Positions 54,721 through 64,000 of a stretch of 64,000 bases of DNA are shown here, piece after piece. Source of the stretch: Polynucleobacter sp. MWH-Berg-3C6. Lineage in GTDB: Bacteria > Pseudomonadota > Gammaproteobacteria > Burkholderiales > Burkholderiaceae. Location: the NCBI RefSeq assembly GCF_018881855.1, contig NZ_JACVPN010000001.1, positions 248,001 through 312,000 of the forward strand, in the 5' to 3' direction. The translations under genes and the position numbers were made by a program. Position 1 is the first letter of the stretch, and the number at the start of each line of letters is the position of its first letter. The notes below the pieces were generated by a model that saw nothing but the letters and a program-made list of their open reading frames with translations, searched no databases and was not told the DNA's origin.

Positions 54721-56013
54721 CTAGTCAGAACCTTCTAATTTAGGAGGCCTTGCTTTACTTTTTTTATGGACGACTTGGTGTTCGCGAATGAAGGATTTAA
54801 TTTTTGGATAAACCTTATTGCGCCAACGACGTCCAGAAAAGATACCGTAGTGACCTGCGCCAGCAACTTCGTAGTGATCTTTATGTTCTTTAGGGATACC
54901 GGTGCATAAGCCGTGAGCAGAGCGGGTTTGACCACTTCCGGAAATATCATCGAGCTCACCCTCTACGGTCAGTAGGGCGGTGTGTTGAATGTCGTGGGGT
55001 TTAACAAGATCGCCAGCCACTTCCCAGGTGCCATTAGGTAAAGCATAGTCTTGGAAAACCGTCTTGATGGTATCGAGGTAAAACTTCGCATCTAGATCAA
55101 GAACAGCGTTGTATTCGTCATAGAAGCGGATGTGTGCATTGGTATCTTGTTCATCGCCCCGCACGAGGTTTTGGAAGTAGTCCCAATGAGATTGCAGATG
55201 GTTTTGCGGATTCATGGCAATAAAGCCGGTGTGCTGCAGGAAGCCTGGATAAACACGGCGACCTGCGCCAGGATAGGTTGGCGGCACTTTGTAAATCACG
55301 TGGCTCTCAAACCACTCGTGTGATTTTTGCTCGGCTAAGTTATTAACAGCCGTAGGTGATTTACGGGCATCGATAGGGCCACCCATCATGATCATCGATG
55401 CTGGCGTTACTTCACCGGCACTCGCCATCAAGGAGATAGCGCCCAAAGTTGGAACAGTTGGTTGGCAAACAGAGATAACGTGTAAGTCTTCTGCGCCAAT
55501 TGCGCGGATAAATTCTTGAATGTAGTGAACGTAATCATCAAGACCAAATTCACCATCTGTAACGGGAATATTGCGAGCATCGATCCAGTCGGTAATGTAA
55601 ACCTTATGGTCTTGCAAAAGCGTTTGCACAGTATCTCGAAGCAAAGTTGCGTGGTGACCAGATAAAGGAGCCACTACCAAAACAGAAGGATCTTCTTTAA
55701 GTTTCTTGATGGTTTCTACATCATCCGAGAAGCGTTTGAAGCGAACTAAATTACAAAAAGGTTTTGCAACGATAGTTCTTTCATGGATGGCAACTTCCTG
55801 GCCATGTGCTTGTACAGAGCGAATGCCAAACTCCGGCTTTTTATAGTTTTTGCCCAATCGATACAGAAGTTCATAACTAGCAGCTAAACGCTCAGAGCCT
55901 GGAACCATTGATGCAGGGTTAGAGGCATTGATAAAGGCCTCAGAAGCTGCACGTGCCCATGAGCTCATGGGTTGAAGTAAGGCTTTTTGAAATTCGTGTA
56001 ATTGATAAAGCAT
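54721..56013 (-). CDS. phaZ: Intracellular polyhydroxybutyrate depolymerase
   Basis: A 430-residue alpha/beta hydrolase-like enzyme that mobilises stored PHB. MLYQLHEFQKALLQPM is the usual start, and VISVCQPTVP holds the nucleophile Cys of intracellular PhaZ in place of a lipase-box Ser. The C-terminal PHB_depo_C part ends with AGAGHYGIFSGRRWRN. No signal peptide. A lone gene between aspC-like and rsxB-like genes. Confidence 0.92.
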   Translation of the reverse strand: MLYQLHEFQKALLQPMSSWARAASEAFINASNPASMVPGSERLAASYELLYRLGKNYKKPEFGIRSVQAHGQEVAIHERTIVAKPFCNLVRFKRFSDDVETIKKLKEDPSVLVVAPLSGHHATLLRDTVQTLLQDHKVYITDWIDARNIPVTDGEFGLDDYVHYIQEFIRAIGAEDLHVISVCQPTVPTLGAISLMASAGEVTPASMIMMGGPIDARKSPTAVNNLAEQKSHEWFESHVIYKVPPTYPGAGRRVYPGFLQHTGFIAMNPQNHLQSHWDYFQNLVRGDEQDTNAHIRFYDEYNAVLDLDAKFYLDTIKTVFQDYALPNGTWEVAGDLVKPHDIQHTALLTVEGELDDISGSGQTRSAHGLCTGIPKEHKDHYEVAGAGHYGIFSGRRWRNKVYPKIKSFIREHQVVHKKSKARPPKLEGSD

Positions 56014-56044
56014 GTTACCCCCTGTAATTCTCTATAACCGCTTA

Positions 56045-57244
56045 TTACGCTAAAACGCGGGCGATTGCTTTGGCCACTTTATCAATATTTTTAGTATTAA
56101 GGGCCGCTACACAAATGCGTCCAGTAGAAAGAGCGTAAATGCCATCTTCCTTCTGTAAGCGTTCAACTTGCTCAGCAGTTAAGCCTGAGTAAGAAAACAT
56201 TCCACGTTGCTGTTCTATAAAAGCAAAATCTTGCTTGACACCAGCAGCAGCGAGTTTTTCAACAAGACCATGACGCATTGCTTTAATGCGGTCACGCATT
56301 TGAGCCAACTCATCTTCCCAGAGCTTGCGCAATTCTGGAGAGTTCAAAACGGCTGCAGCAATTGCAGCGCCGTGAGTTGGAGGATTGGAATAATTGGTGC
56401 GGATAACGCGCTTTAATTGTGAAAGCACGCGTGTGGACTCATCTTTACTTTGAGTCACGATTGATAACGCGCCAACACGCTCACCATAAAGTGAAAACGA
56501 TTTGGAGAAAGAGCTTGAGACGAAAAAGGACATGCCGGACTGAGCAAAGAGTCGAACAGCGATGCCATCCTGCTCAATCCCAGACGCAAAGCCTTGGTAG
56601 GCCATATCCAAGAACGGAATTAAACCTTTGTTCTTACAGATGTCGATGACTTGACGCCACTGAGCTTCAGTAATATCAGCACCAGTTGGGTTATGGCAGC
56701 AGGCATGTAAAAGAACGGTTGTGTTCTTTGGGAAAGATTCTAAAGACTTGACCATGCCATCAAAATCAACGCCACGTGTCTTGCCATCGAAGTAGGAGTA
56801 CTCAACTACTTCAAAACCAGCAGATTCAAAAATGCCGCGGTGGTTTTCCCAGGTTGGATTGCTAATGGCGCAAGGCGCATTTAAGTTGAGGCGTTTAATA
56901 AAGTCAGCGCCAACCCGCAATGCACCCGTGCCGCCTAAACACTCAGCAGTCACAACGCGACCATCTTTAATCAACGCAGAGTCCGCTCCGAATAATAAGT
57001 TTTGCACTGCGCTGTTGTAGGGATTTGGACCTTCAATCGGAATGTAGCTACGAGGTGATTGCTTTGCAACTACCGCCTCTTCCGCTTTGATCACTGCTTT
57101 GAGCAAAGGCACCTTGCCTTCGTCTGTGTAATAGACGCCAACGCCGAGGTTTACTTTGTCAGGACGTTGGTCTGCAACATAGGCTTCTGTGAGGCCAAAA
57201 ATAGGATCTTTAGGGGCTAGCTGGACGGAGGCAAACAGGGTCAT
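56045..57244 (-). CDS. Aromatic/aspartate aminotransferase (TyrB/AspC-like)
   Basis: A 399-residue PLP aminotransferase of subfamily I-alpha. LGVGVYYTDEGKVPLLKAV, HACCHNPTGAD and SSSFSKSFSLYGERVGAL with the PLP lysine are diagnostic. Whether it prefers aspartate or aromatic substrates cannot be decided. It diverges from uvrB. Confidence 0.92.
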   Translation of the reverse strand: MTLFASVQLAPKDPIFGLTEAYVADQRPDKVNLGVGVYYTDEGKVPLLKAVIKAEEAVVAKQSPRSYIPIEGPNPYNSAVQNLLFGADSALIKDGRVVTAECLGGTGALRVGADFIKRLNLNAPCAISNPTWENHRGIFESAGFEVVEYSYFDGKTRGVDFDGMVKSLESFPKNTTVLLHACCHNPTGADITEAQWRQVIDICKNKGLIPFLDMAYQGFASGIEQDGIAVRLFAQSGMSFFVSSSFSKSFSLYGERVGALSIVTQSKDESTRVLSQLKRVIRTNYSNPPTHGAAIAAAVLNSPELRKLWEDELAQMRDRIKAMRHGLVEKLAAAGVKQDFAFIEQQRGMFSYSGLTAEQVERLQKEDGIYALSTGRICVAALNTKNIDKVAKAIARVLA

Positions 57245-57379
57245 TTGAGGTCGAAAAGTGAGGTTTAAGGATATTTTTACTAATTAATGACGTTAAATTG
57301 AGCTTAATTGTCGGTTTTGCGGGCCGGAATCAACTATTTCTTAATAAAAACGGCAAAATCATTGTTTGTACAAAATTCG

Positions 57380-57398
57380 CTGTGAAGAAAGCTCACAG
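57380..57398 (+). other. Inverted repeat before uvrB
   Basis: CTGTGA-N7-TCACAG lies five bases before the uvrB ATG; a TTTGTACAAA palindrome is at 57365-57374. The spacing is not that of a LexA box (CTGT-N8-ACAG), and no better SOS box was seen in 57245-57403. Confidence 0.5.
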
Positions 57399-57403
57399 AT
57401 GAA

Positions 57404-59557
57404 ATGATAGCCGAGATGCCCCCTAAGTCCCCCAAAACTGCCTCGAATTCTGCGGTTAAAGAAGATACAAAAAAGCCGATTGCTGACCCTTTGGGCGAGG
57501 CAGGCCACGACCTAGATCCGGCCAAATTTGTTAGCTTTCCGGATTCTCCGTACCAGCTCTATCAGCCATTTGCCCCTGCTGGGGACCAGCCACAGGCCAT
57601 TGAAGCCTTGGTAGAGGGTATTGAGGATGGATTGACCTTTCAAACCCTCTTGGGGGTGACGGGATCTGGCAAGACCTTCACCATGGCTAATGTGATTGCC
57701 AGAACTGGCCGTCCAGCGATTATTTTTGCCCCAAATAAGACTCTAGCAGCACAGCTTTATAGCGAATTTAGGGAGTTTTTCCCCAAAAATGCGGTGGAGT
57801 ACTTTGTTAGTTACTACGACTATTACCAGCCTGAGGCCTATGTTCCTCAGCGTGACCTCTTTATCGAAAAAGACTCATCCATTAATGAGCATATTGAACA
57901 GATGCGCTTGTCTGCGACGAAAAGTTTGTTAGAGCGTCGCGATGTGATCATTGTTGCAACCGTATCTGCCATTTACGGTATTGGTAACCCTGGCGACTAT
58001 CACAGTATGGTGATGACTCTGCGTCCTGGCGACAAAATGAGTCAGCGCGATATTCTGATGCGACTGATCGCCATGCAATACGATCGCAATGAAACCGATT
58101 TCAAGCGTGGTGTATTTCGAGTGCGCGGAGATACGATCGATATTTTCCCCGCCGAACATAATGAGTTAGCAGTGCGTGTTGAGTTATTTGATGATGTGGT
58201 TGAGAGTTTGCAATTCTTTGATCCACTCACTGGCAGGATTCGCCAAAAAATTCCGCGCTTTACTGTTTATCCAAGTTCGCACTATGTCACTCCGCGAGAA
58301 ACTGTTCTCAAAGCGATTGAAACAATTAAGACAGAGTTACGAACTCGCTTAGATGAGTTTGTCAAAGATGGAAAACTAGTTGAAGCACAGCGCCTAGAAC
58401 AGCGTACCCGTTTTGATTTAGAGATGCTCAACGAATTGGGTTTCTGTAAGGGTATTGAGAACTACTCCCGTCACCTCTCAGGCGCCGCCCCAGGCGATGC
58501 TCCGCCTACTCTAGTGGACTATTTGCCCAATGATGCGCTGATGTTTTTGGATGAGAGTCACGTCCTGATTGGACAGCTCAATGCTATGTATAACGGCGAT
58601 AAATCGCGCAAACATACCTTGGTCGAATTCGGTTTCCGTCTGCCTTCGGCAATGGATAACCGCCCACTCAAATTTACCGAGTTTGAAACGAAGATGCGTC
58701 AAACCATTTTTGTTTCTGCAACGCCAGCCGATTATGAGAATACTCATCAAGGCCAAGTAGTTGAGCAAGTTGCTAGACCTACTGGATTGGTTGATCCAGA
58801 AATTGAGGTCTTACCAGCAAGCACACAGGTTGATGATTTGCTGAGTCAGATTCATGAGCGTGTCAAAGTAGGCGAGCGTGTTTTGGTAACGGTTCTGACT
58901 AAGCGTATGGCAGAGCAATTAACAGATTATCTTTCCGATAATGGCGTGAAGGTGCGTTATGTGCACTCCGATATTGATACGGTAGAGCGTGTTGAAATTT
59001 TGCGTGACCTTCGCTTAGGTGTCTTTGATGTCTTGGTGGGTATCAATCTACTGCGCGAAGGTTTGGATATCCCAGAAGTTTCCCTTGTGGCAATTTTGGA
59101 TGCCGATAAAGAAGGCTTCTTGCGCTCTGAACGCAGCTTGATTCAGACCATTGGACGGGCAGCCCGAAATGTTCGAGGCAAGGCGATTTTGTATGCCGAT
59201 CGGGTGACCGATTCGATGAAGCGCGCCATGGGGGAGACGGAAAGACGCCGTACTAAGCAAATTGCCTTTAATAAGCTGCATGGTATCGAGCCAAAAGGGG
59301 TTCAAAAGCGCATTAAGGACATTATTGATGGCGTCTATGACGTCAAAGAGAAGCGCCAGGAGATGCAGGTGGAGCAGGAGCGGGCTCGCTATGAGGATAT
59401 GAGCGAGAAAGATCTAGCTGGTGAAATCAAGCGTCTAGAGAAGCAAATGAATGCCGAAGCTAAAAATCTGGAGTTTGAGAAGGCTGCTAGTACTCGAGAT
59501 AGGCTGACCAAGGTTAAAGAAATGGCATTTGGGGCTAGGTCTCGAGATGGGGTTTGA
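57404..59557 (+). CDS. uvrB: Excinuclease ABC subunit B
   Basis: A 717-residue damage-verifying helicase of nucleotide excision repair. [14 protein letters not shown] (Walker A), the beta-hairpin [32 protein letters not shown] and QTIGRAARN helicase motifs, and a C-terminal UVR domain (about 670-705) for UvrC. An N-terminal extension of about 45 residues exceeds E. coli UvrB (673). The ATG at 57404 lacks a clear ribosome binding site; the ATG at 57416 is an alternative. Confidence 0.95.
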   Translation: MIAEMPPKSPKTASNSAVKEDTKKPIADPLGEAGHDLDPAKFVSFPDSPYQLYQPFAPAGDQPQAIEALVEGIEDGLTFQTLLGVTGSGKTFTMANVIARTGRPAIIFAPNKTLAAQLYSEFREFFPKNAVEYFVSYYDYYQPEAYVPQRDLFIEKDSSINEHIEQMRLSATKSLLERRDVIIVATVSAIYGIGNPGDYHSMVMTLRPGDKMSQRDILMRLIAMQYDRNETDFKRGVFRVRGDTIDIFPAEHNELAVRVELFDDVVESLQFFDPLTGRIRQKIPRFTVYPSSHYVTPRETVLKAIETIKTELRTRLDEFVKDGKLVEAQRLEQRTRFDLEMLNELGFCKGIENYSRHLSGAAPGDAPPTLVDYLPNDALMFLDESHVLIGQLNAMYNGDKSRKHTLVEFGFRLPSAMDNRPLKFTEFETKMRQTIFVSATPADYENTHQGQVVEQVARPTGLVDPEIEVLPASTQVDDLLSQIHERVKVGERVLVTVLTKRMAEQLTDYLSDNGVKVRYVHSDIDTVERVEILRDLRLGVFDVLVGINLLREGLDIPEVSLVAILDADKEGFLRSERSLIQTIGRAARNVRGKAILYADRVTDSMKRAMGETERRRTKQIAFNKLHGIEPKGVQKRIKDIIDGVYDVKEKRQEMQVEQERARYEDMSEKDLAGEIKRLEKQMNAEAKNLEFEKAASTRDRLTKVKEMAFGARSRDGV

Positions 59558-59560
59558 GGG

Positions 59561-59598
59561 CTCAATCAGCTAATTCCTGACTTACATTGAGGTTTTTT
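59561..59598 (+). terminator. Weak intrinsic terminator after uvrB
   Basis: CTCAAT (59561-59566) and ATTGAG (59586-59591) with an inner CAG/CTG pairing, followed by G and six T residues. Confidence 0.45.
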
Positions 59599-59612
59599 GG
59601 GATAATTCCTGA
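59571..59612 (+). repeat. Direct repeat TAATTCCTGA upstream of iscR
   Basis: TAATTCCTGA occurs at 59571-59580 and 59603-59612, 32 bp apart, about three helical turns, 100-140 bp upstream of the iscR start. Confidence 0.6.
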
Positions 59613-59634
59613 GCAATTTGATAGGGATTATGGT

Positions 59635-59674
59635 AAAGTTGAGTGGAATGGTCGGGTATTACCCTGCCGACCAT
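59635..59674 (+). promoter_or_regulatory. IscR type 1 site and adjoining inverted repeat
   Basis: The 25-base stretch 59635-59659 matches the E. coli IscR type 1 consensus as I recall it (ATASYYGACTRWWWYAGTCRRSTAT) at 21 of 25 positions, with a perfect right half GTCGGGTAT. An eight-base inverted repeat ATGGTCGG/CCGACCAT (59648-59674) overlaps it. Repression of isc by Fe-S IscR is expected. Confidence 0.6.
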
Positions 59675-59709
59675 GAGCTGTCCATAACAATCCATTACCA
59701 AGGTGACAT

Positions 59710-60279
59710 ATGAGACTTACAACTAAAGGCCGTTTTGCAGTAACCGCAATGATCGATTTAGCCCTGCGCGAAGCGCATGGCCCTGTAACTTTGGCTGGAA
59801 TTAGCCAAAGACAAAAAATCTCCCTTTCTTATTTAGAGCAATTGTTTGGCAAATTGCGTCGCTTCAACATTGTCGAGAGCACACGTGGTCCTGGAGGCGG
59901 GTACACACTCGCGCGCAAGGCCCATGAAATTAGTGTTGCCGACATTATTGTTGCCGTAGACGAACCTTTGGATGCGACTCAGTGCGGCGGCAAAGGAAAC
60001 TGTCATAGTGACGAAGATCAGCATGGTCACTGTATGACTCATGATCTTTGGAGCAATCTGAATCTCAAGATGGTTGAATATCTCAGCTCCGTGACTTTGC
60101 TGAATTTAGTTCAGCAACAAGAAGGTCGCGGCGTAGTTATTCAAGATATGCGTCAAAAGAAAATCAAAGTTGAAAGTGCTAAGGCTGAAAAAACAGCACC
60201 AGCACTTGCTGCGAAAAAAGAAGTTGCTCCTAAAGCTCCATTAATTAATTCTGTATTTAATTTGGCGCGCCAAAGTTAA
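59710..60279 (+). CDS. iscR: Fe-S cluster regulator IscR
   Basis: A 189-residue Rrf2-family repressor. The winged helix runs from [18 protein letters not shown] to about residue 85. The [2Fe-2S] ligands are Cys92, Cys98, Cys108 and His111; E. coli has the third Cys at 104, so the loop is four residues longer here. A Lys/Ala-rich tail of about 40 residues follows. AAGGTG precedes the ATG. First gene of the isc operon. Confidence 0.96.
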   Translation: MRLTTKGRFAVTAMIDLALREAHGPVTLAGISQRQKISLSYLEQLFGKLRRFNIVESTRGPGGGYTLARKAHEISVADIIVAVDEPLDATQCGGKGNCHSDEDQHGHCMTHDLWSNLNLKMVEYLSSVTLLNLVQQQEGRGVVIQDMRQKKIKVESAKAEKTAPALAAKKEVAPKAPLINSVFNLARQS

Positions 60280-60307
60280 TAAAGTAATACCTAAAAATAA
60301 GTCAATA

Positions 60308-61567
60308 ATGAACGCACCACAAGACCTTCCTATGCAGCCGGTTCCGATGTTTAGTCCTAAGCACTTCCCAGTGTATATGGACTACTCAGCTACAACACCG
60401 ATTGATCCACGTGTAGTCGACAAAATGTTGCCTTACCTGCGTGAGCAGTTTGGCAACGCGGCATCACGCAGTCATGCTTATGGTTGGGCTGCTGAAGAAG
60501 CCGTTGAATGGGCGCGTTCAGAAGTTGCACAACTCGTACATGCAGATTCCAGGGAGATTGTGTTTACTAGCGGTGCTACTGAAAGTATTAATTTGGCTTT
60601 GAAGGGTGCGGCGCACTTTTATAAAGATCGTGGCAATCACATTATTACTGTTAAGACCGAGCACAAGGCAACTTTAGATACTTGTCGCGAACTTGAGCGT
60701 GAAGGTTATGAGGTCACTTACTTAGATGTTTTGCCAAATGGCTTAATTGACTTTGCGCAGCTCGAAACCGCAATGAAGCCCGGCACAATTTTGGCATCAG
60801 TGATGTATGTCAATAATGAAATCGGCGTAGTGCAAGATATCCCCGCTATTGGTGAGTTATGCCGTTCGCGCGGCGTGATTCTTCATGTGGATGCTGCGCA
60901 AGCTACTGGCAAAGTAGAAATTGATTTAGAGAAGACTAAAGTCGACCTGATGAGTTTTTCTGCTCATAAGACTTATGGTCCTAAAGGGATTGGCGCATTG
61001 TTTGTGCGTCGTAAGCCTCGCATCCGGATCGAAGCTCAAATTCATGGTGGTGGCCATGAGCGCGGTATGCGTTCTGGAACCCTAGCTGTTCATCAAATTG
61101 TTGGCATGGGCGAGGCATTCCGAATCGCTCGTATTGAGATGGTTGAAGAAAATAAGCGTATCCGCGCTTTACGCGATCGTCTCTTAGCAGGCTTGAAAGA
61201 TATTGAAGAGGTCTATGTAAACGGTGATATGGATCATCGCGTACCCCATAACCTCAACATCAGCTTTAACTATGTTGAAGGCGAGTCAATGTTGATGGCC
61301 CTCAAGGATTTAGCGATCTCATCAGGCTCTGCTTGTACATCAGCCTCATTAGAGCCTTCTTACGTATTACGTGCCTTGGGTCGTAATGATGAATTGGCTC
61401 ATAGCTCAATTCGCTTTACCCTCGGCCGCTTTACGACTGAAGAAGAAGTGGATTTCACAATCAAGCTGGTGAAAGAGAAGATTGCTAAATTACGTGAACT
61501 CTCACCATTGTGGGAAATGTTTAAAGACGGAATCGACTTAAGCACGATTCAGTGGGCAGCACATTAA
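60308..61567 (+). CDS. iscS: Cysteine desulphurase IscS
   Basis: A 419-residue PLP enzyme supplying sulphur for Fe-S clusters and tRNA thiolation. Lys221 in [12 protein letters not shown] binds PLP and Cys343 in SSGSACTSA carries the persulphide. The N terminus is about 15 residues longer than E. coli IscS (404). Confidence 0.97.
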   Translation: MNAPQDLPMQPVPMFSPKHFPVYMDYSATTPIDPRVVDKMLPYLREQFGNAASRSHAYGWAAEEAVEWARSEVAQLVHADSREIVFTSGATESINLALKGAAHFYKDRGNHIITVKTEHKATLDTCRELEREGYEVTYLDVLPNGLIDFAQLETAMKPGTILASVMYVNNEIGVVQDIPAIGELCRSRGVILHVDAAQATGKVEIDLEKTKVDLMSFSAHKTYGPKGIGALFVRRKPRIRIEAQIHGGGHERGMRSGTLAVHQIVGMGEAFRIARIEMVEENKRIRALRDRLLAGLKDIEEVYVNGDMDHRVPHNLNISFNYVEGESMLMALKDLAISSGSACTSASLEPSYVLRALGRNDELAHSSIRFTLGRFTTEEEVDFTIKLVKEKIAKLRELSPLWEMFKDGIDLSTIQWAAH

Positions 61568-61595
61568 GGATTTGAAGGATTAAAGAGGAAATACC

Positions 61596-61982
61596 ATGGC
61601 ATATAGTGAAAAAGTAATCGACCATTATGAAAACCCACGCAACGTAGGTTCTTTTGAGAAGGGCGACGAAAGTGTAGGTACAGGCATGGTTGGTGCGCCA
61701 GCTTGTGGCGACGTCATGAAATTACAAATCCGCGTCAACGACCAAGGCGTGATTGAAGATGCTAAGTTCAAGACTTATGGTTGCGGCTCGGCAATTGCTT
61801 CTTCCTCGCTGGTAACTGAGTGGGTAAAAGGTAAAACTTTGGACCAGGCCTTAGAAATTAAGAACTCTTTAATTGCTGAAGAGTTAGCTTTGCCACCTGT
61901 AAAGATTCACTGCTCCATCTTGGCTGAAGATGCTATTAAGGCAGCAGTTGCTGATTACAAAGAAAAGCATCCGGCTAAATAG
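61596..61982 (+). CDS. iscU: Fe-S assembly scaffold IscU
   Basis: A 128-residue scaffold with cluster ligands Cys37 (APACGD), Cys63 (YGCGSA) and Cys106 (HCSIL). LPPVK at 99-103 is the HscA recognition motif. AAGAGGAAA precedes the ATG. Confidence 0.98.
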   Translation: MAYSEKVIDHYENPRNVGSFEKGDESVGTGMVGAPACGDVMKLQIRVNDQGVIEDAKFKTYGCGSAIASSSLVTEWVKGKTLDQALEIKNSLIAEELALPPVKIHCSILAEDAIKAAVADYKEKHPAK

Positions 61983-61987
61983 AAACT

Positions 61988-62311
61988 ATGGCAATTACCT
62001 TAACCGATAAAGCAGCTGCACACGTTAACCGTAATTTAGAAAAGCGCGGTAAAGGGTGTGGCTTGCGCTTGGGTGTTCGCACTACAGGTTGTTCTGGTCT
62101 GGCTTACCAATTGGAATATGTTGATGAGCCCGCAGCCGAGGATCAAGTATTTGAATCTAATGGCATTAAGGTATTTGTTGATCCAAAGAGCTTAGCCTAT
62201 TTGGATGGGACAGAGCTAGACTTTGTACGTGAGGGTTTGAACGAAGGCTTTAAGTTTCAAAATCCAAACGTAAAAGATGAGTGTGGTTGTGGCGAATCTT
62301 TCCGCGTCTGA
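61988..62311 (+). CDS. iscA: Iron-sulphur assembly protein IscA
   Basis: A 107-residue A-type carrier with Cys35 (TTGCSGLAY), Cys99 and Cys101 (ECGCGESF). It lies five bases after iscU and its end overlaps hscB. Confidence 0.96.
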   Translation: MAITLTDKAAAHVNRNLEKRGKGCGLRLGVRTTGCSGLAYQLEYVDEPAAEDQVFESNGIKVFVDPKSLAYLDGTELDFVREGLNEGFKFQNPNVKDECGCGESFRV

Positions 62312-62816
62312 CAATTACTTTCGCTTCTTTGGTCTAAATCAGCAATTCAAAATCGATTTGCCTGCCTTAGAACAGGCTTATCTTGCAATCCAGAAAGAAG
62401 TTCATCCTGACCGCCATGCGCGCGGTAGTGATTCAGAGCAACGTTTGGCAATGCAAATGGCCACCTTAGCAAATACTGCTTTTCAAACTCTCAAGAACCC
62501 AGTGCAACGTGGCCTCTATATCTGCCAACTCAACAACGTAGATGCCAAACTCGAAACGAATACCGCAATGCCTGCCGCTTTTCTGATGAAGCAAATGGAA
62601 TGGCGCGAGAATCTTGATGAGCAAGCTGAAGATCTGCCATCCCTAGAAAAGCTGATGGATGAGGTAGATGCCTCCAAGCAAGAAACCCTATCTGAAATTG
62701 CGCAAGCGATCGATGGCGCTAAAAATTACCAACGTGCAGCTGAATTGCTAAGGGGTCTACTCTTTATCGATAAGTTTGCTATCGAGCTTGATGACGCTAT
62801 AGCGGCTTTGGCCTAG
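62277..62816 (+). CDS. hscB: Co-chaperone HscB
   Basis: A 179-residue J-protein that delivers IscU to HscA. The J domain (about 11-80) holds HPDRHA; the C-terminal three-helix domain binds IscU. The ATG at 62277 overlaps iscA by 35 bases; GTG codons at 62283 and 62289 are alternatives that would remove 2-4 residues. Confidence 0.92.
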   Translation: MSVVVANLSASDNYFRFFGLNQQFKIDLPALEQAYLAIQKEVHPDRHARGSDSEQRLAMQMATLANTAFQTLKNPVQRGLYICQLNNVDAKLETNTAMPAAFLMKQMEWRENLDEQAEDLPSLEKLMDEVDASKQETLSEIAQAIDGAKNYQRAAELLRGLLFIDKFAIELDDAIAALA

Positions 62817-62844
62817 TCTGTACTCGCATTAAAATTGAACTCTT

Positions 62845-64000
62845 ATGGCCTTATTACAAATCTCTGAACCCGGTAAATCACTAGCACCCCATCAGCGTAG
62901 GATTGCCGTCGGTATTGATTTGGGTACTACCAATTCACTGGTCGCTATCGTGCGAGATGCATTACCTAAAGTGTTGCCTGATGCCAAGGGAAGAGAATTA
63001 CTTCCATCTGTTGTGCGCTACCTATCAAATGGTAGAACAGAGGCTGGCTTCGAAGCGCTTGAGAGTGTCGTTATTGATCCAAAGAACACGATTGTTTCTG
63101 TAAAGCGTTTTATGGGGCGAGGCGTGCAAGATGTAGATCATATTGAGAGTACCCCTTATGATTTTGTTGACCAGCCCGGGATGCTTAAGCTGAGAACCGC
63201 TGCTGGTGATAAAAGCCCCATCGAGGTCTCGGCAGAAATCTTGGCACGCCTGCGTCAGTTGGCGGAAGATTCTGTATCCGATGAGATTGTTGGTGCGGTT
63301 ATTACAGTACCTGCTTATTTTGATGACGCGCAACGTCAAGCCACTAAAGATGCAGCTAAGTTAGCGGGCATTGAAGTGCTGAGATTGCTCAATGAACCAA
63401 CCGCAGCTGCGATTGCCTATGGTTTGGATAATGCCTCTGAAGGTGTTTATGCCGTATACGATCTAGGTGGTGGTACTTTCGATATCTCTATTCTCAGAAT
63501 GAGTAGAGGAGTTTTTGAGGTTTTATCAACGGGTGGTGATTCTGCTCTGGGCGGTGATGACTTTGATCATCGCTTGTATTGCTGGGTCATCGAGCAGGCG
63601 AAATTACCTCCACTCTCCATTCATGACCATCGCACCCTTTTGCAAGCTTGTAAGCATGCAAAAGAATTGCTTAGTCATAACCCCTTGGCCCGAGTTCATG
63701 TGACTTTGGCAGACGGTACGGTAGTCAATGTTGGCATGAGCCAGGCGCAGTTCTTTGAGATTACTCAGAATCTCGTTGTTAAGACTTTGACGGCCTGTAA
63801 AAAGGCTTTGCGTGATGCTGGTCTCAAGCCTGAAGATGTTAAAGGTGTGGTGATGGTGGGAGGCTCCACCCGCATGCCAAATGTTCAGCGTTCTGTCGGC
63901 GAGTTATTTGGCACTCAACCACTTAATAATTTAAACCCCGATCAAGTGGTTGCACTTGGTGCTGCCATGCAGGCGGACCTCCTCGCTGGCAATCAAAGCA
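62845..64000 (+). CDS. hscA: Fe-S chaperone HscA (partial, runs off the window)
   Basis: The first 385 codons of an Hsp70-family ATPase that releases clusters from Isc[14 protein letters not shown] (22-34), [12 protein letters not shown] and [14 protein letters not shown] are nucleotide-binding signatures; the frame is open to 64000, ending [17 protein letters not shown]. The substrate-binding domain lies beyond the window. It follows hscB by 28 bases. Confidence 0.96.
   Translation, partial: MALLQISEPGKSLAPHQRRIAVGIDLGTTNSLVAIVRDALPKVLPDAKGRELLPSVVRYLSNGRTEAGFEALESVVIDPKNTIVSVKRFMGRGVQDVDHIESTPYDFVDQPGMLKLRTAAGDKSPIEVSAEILARLRQLAEDSVSDEIVGAVITVPAYFDDAQRQATKDAAKLAGIEVLRLLNEPTAAAIAYGLDNASEGVYAVYDLGGGTFDISILRMSRGVFEVLSTGGDSALGGDDFDHRLYCWVIEQAKLPPLSIHDHRTLLQACKHAKELLSHNPLARVHVTLADGTVVNVGMSQAQFFEITQNLVVKTLTACKKALRDAGLKPEDVKGVVMVGGSTRMPNVQRSVGELFGTQPLNNLNPDQVVALGAAMQADLLAGNQS

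Noticed and set aside
57380..57398. LexA box before uvrB
   Set aside because: The CTGT and ACAG half sites are 11 bases apart rather than 8.
57380..57398. CRP site before uvrB
   Set aside because: TGTGA and TCACA are separated by seven rather than six bases, and the position next to the ATG is unlikely for activation.
1..64000. Mobile elements, CRISPR arrays, phage genes
   Set aside because: No transposase, integrase, direct-repeat/spacer array or phage structural gene was seen; both tRNA genes are intact and lack duplicated 3' ends.

Overview
The window is a compact, gene-dense piece of a bacterial chromosome. Gene order and protein families point to a betaproteobacterium of the order Burkholderiales. 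The moderate base composition and the streamlined spacing suggest a Polynucleobacter-like freshwater lineage; this is inference, since no rRNA is present. I see no phage, transposase, CRISPR array or integron, and almost every gene is a core housekeeping gene.

Layout. 1-320: gene-free, strongly structured DNA that looks like the leader of a gene diverging off the left edge. 321-5052: rluC, a HAD phosphatase and an S49 peptidase, facing a methyltransferase and maf, then yceD. 5155-10773: rpmF and the fatty-acid cluster plsX-fabH-fabD-fabG-acpP-fabF. 10825-19770: a long co-directional run mucD/degP-lepA-lepB-rnc-era-recO-pdxJ-acpS-nagZ. 19845-21561: earP-efp on the minus strand, sharing its start point with uvrC-pgsA. 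24209-24407: tRNA-Gly(GCC) and tRNA-Cys(GCA). 24493-29930: a lipoprotein, lexA (minus), an asparaginase and rpsF-priB-rpsR-rplI-dnaB. 30018-40425, all minus: a Mth938-like gene, the lipid A aminoarabinose operon arnT-B-C-A(split)-D, bcp, an unexplained regulatory/RNA interval, a PhoH-PIN protein, an NlpC/P60 lipoprotein and a small duplicated periplasmic protein. 40505-46524: alaA-hom-thrC-moeA-moaD-moaE. 46517-52905: a GIY-YIG protein, clpB, an MFS transporter, aceA and a HIT protein. 52902-57244 (minus): aspC/tyrB-like aminotransferase, phaZ, rsxB-like ferredoxin, nth, DUF1841. 57404-64000: uvrB, then iscR-iscS-iscU-iscA-hscB-hscA, with hscA cut by the window end.

How it works together. The window carries membrane lipid synthesis (fab, pgsA), envelope protein quality control and secretion (degP, lepB), outer-membrane charge modification (arn), translation (rpmF, rpsF/R, rplI, efp with its rhamnosyl-transferase, lepA, era, rnc), DNA repair (uvrB, uvrC, recO, nth, lexA), Fe-S assembly (isc), threonine and molybdopterin synthesis, and carbon storage and glyoxylate metabolism (phaZ, aceA).

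Most interesting points. (1) The 230-bp interval upstream of phoH holds a promoter-like pair with a palindromic spacer, two tandem intrinsic terminators and a 53-codon frame, suggesting a small RNA or attenuated leader. (2) In lexA, the rsxB-like gene and yceD a -10 hexamer lies exactly 6 nt before the start codon, predicting leaderless mRNAs. (3) The rpoE-rseA-rseB block that normally lies between fabF and mucD is absent. (4) ArnA is split into two genes. (5) A good IscR type 1 site precedes iscR. All functional statements are from sequence reading and family knowledge; no search was run.
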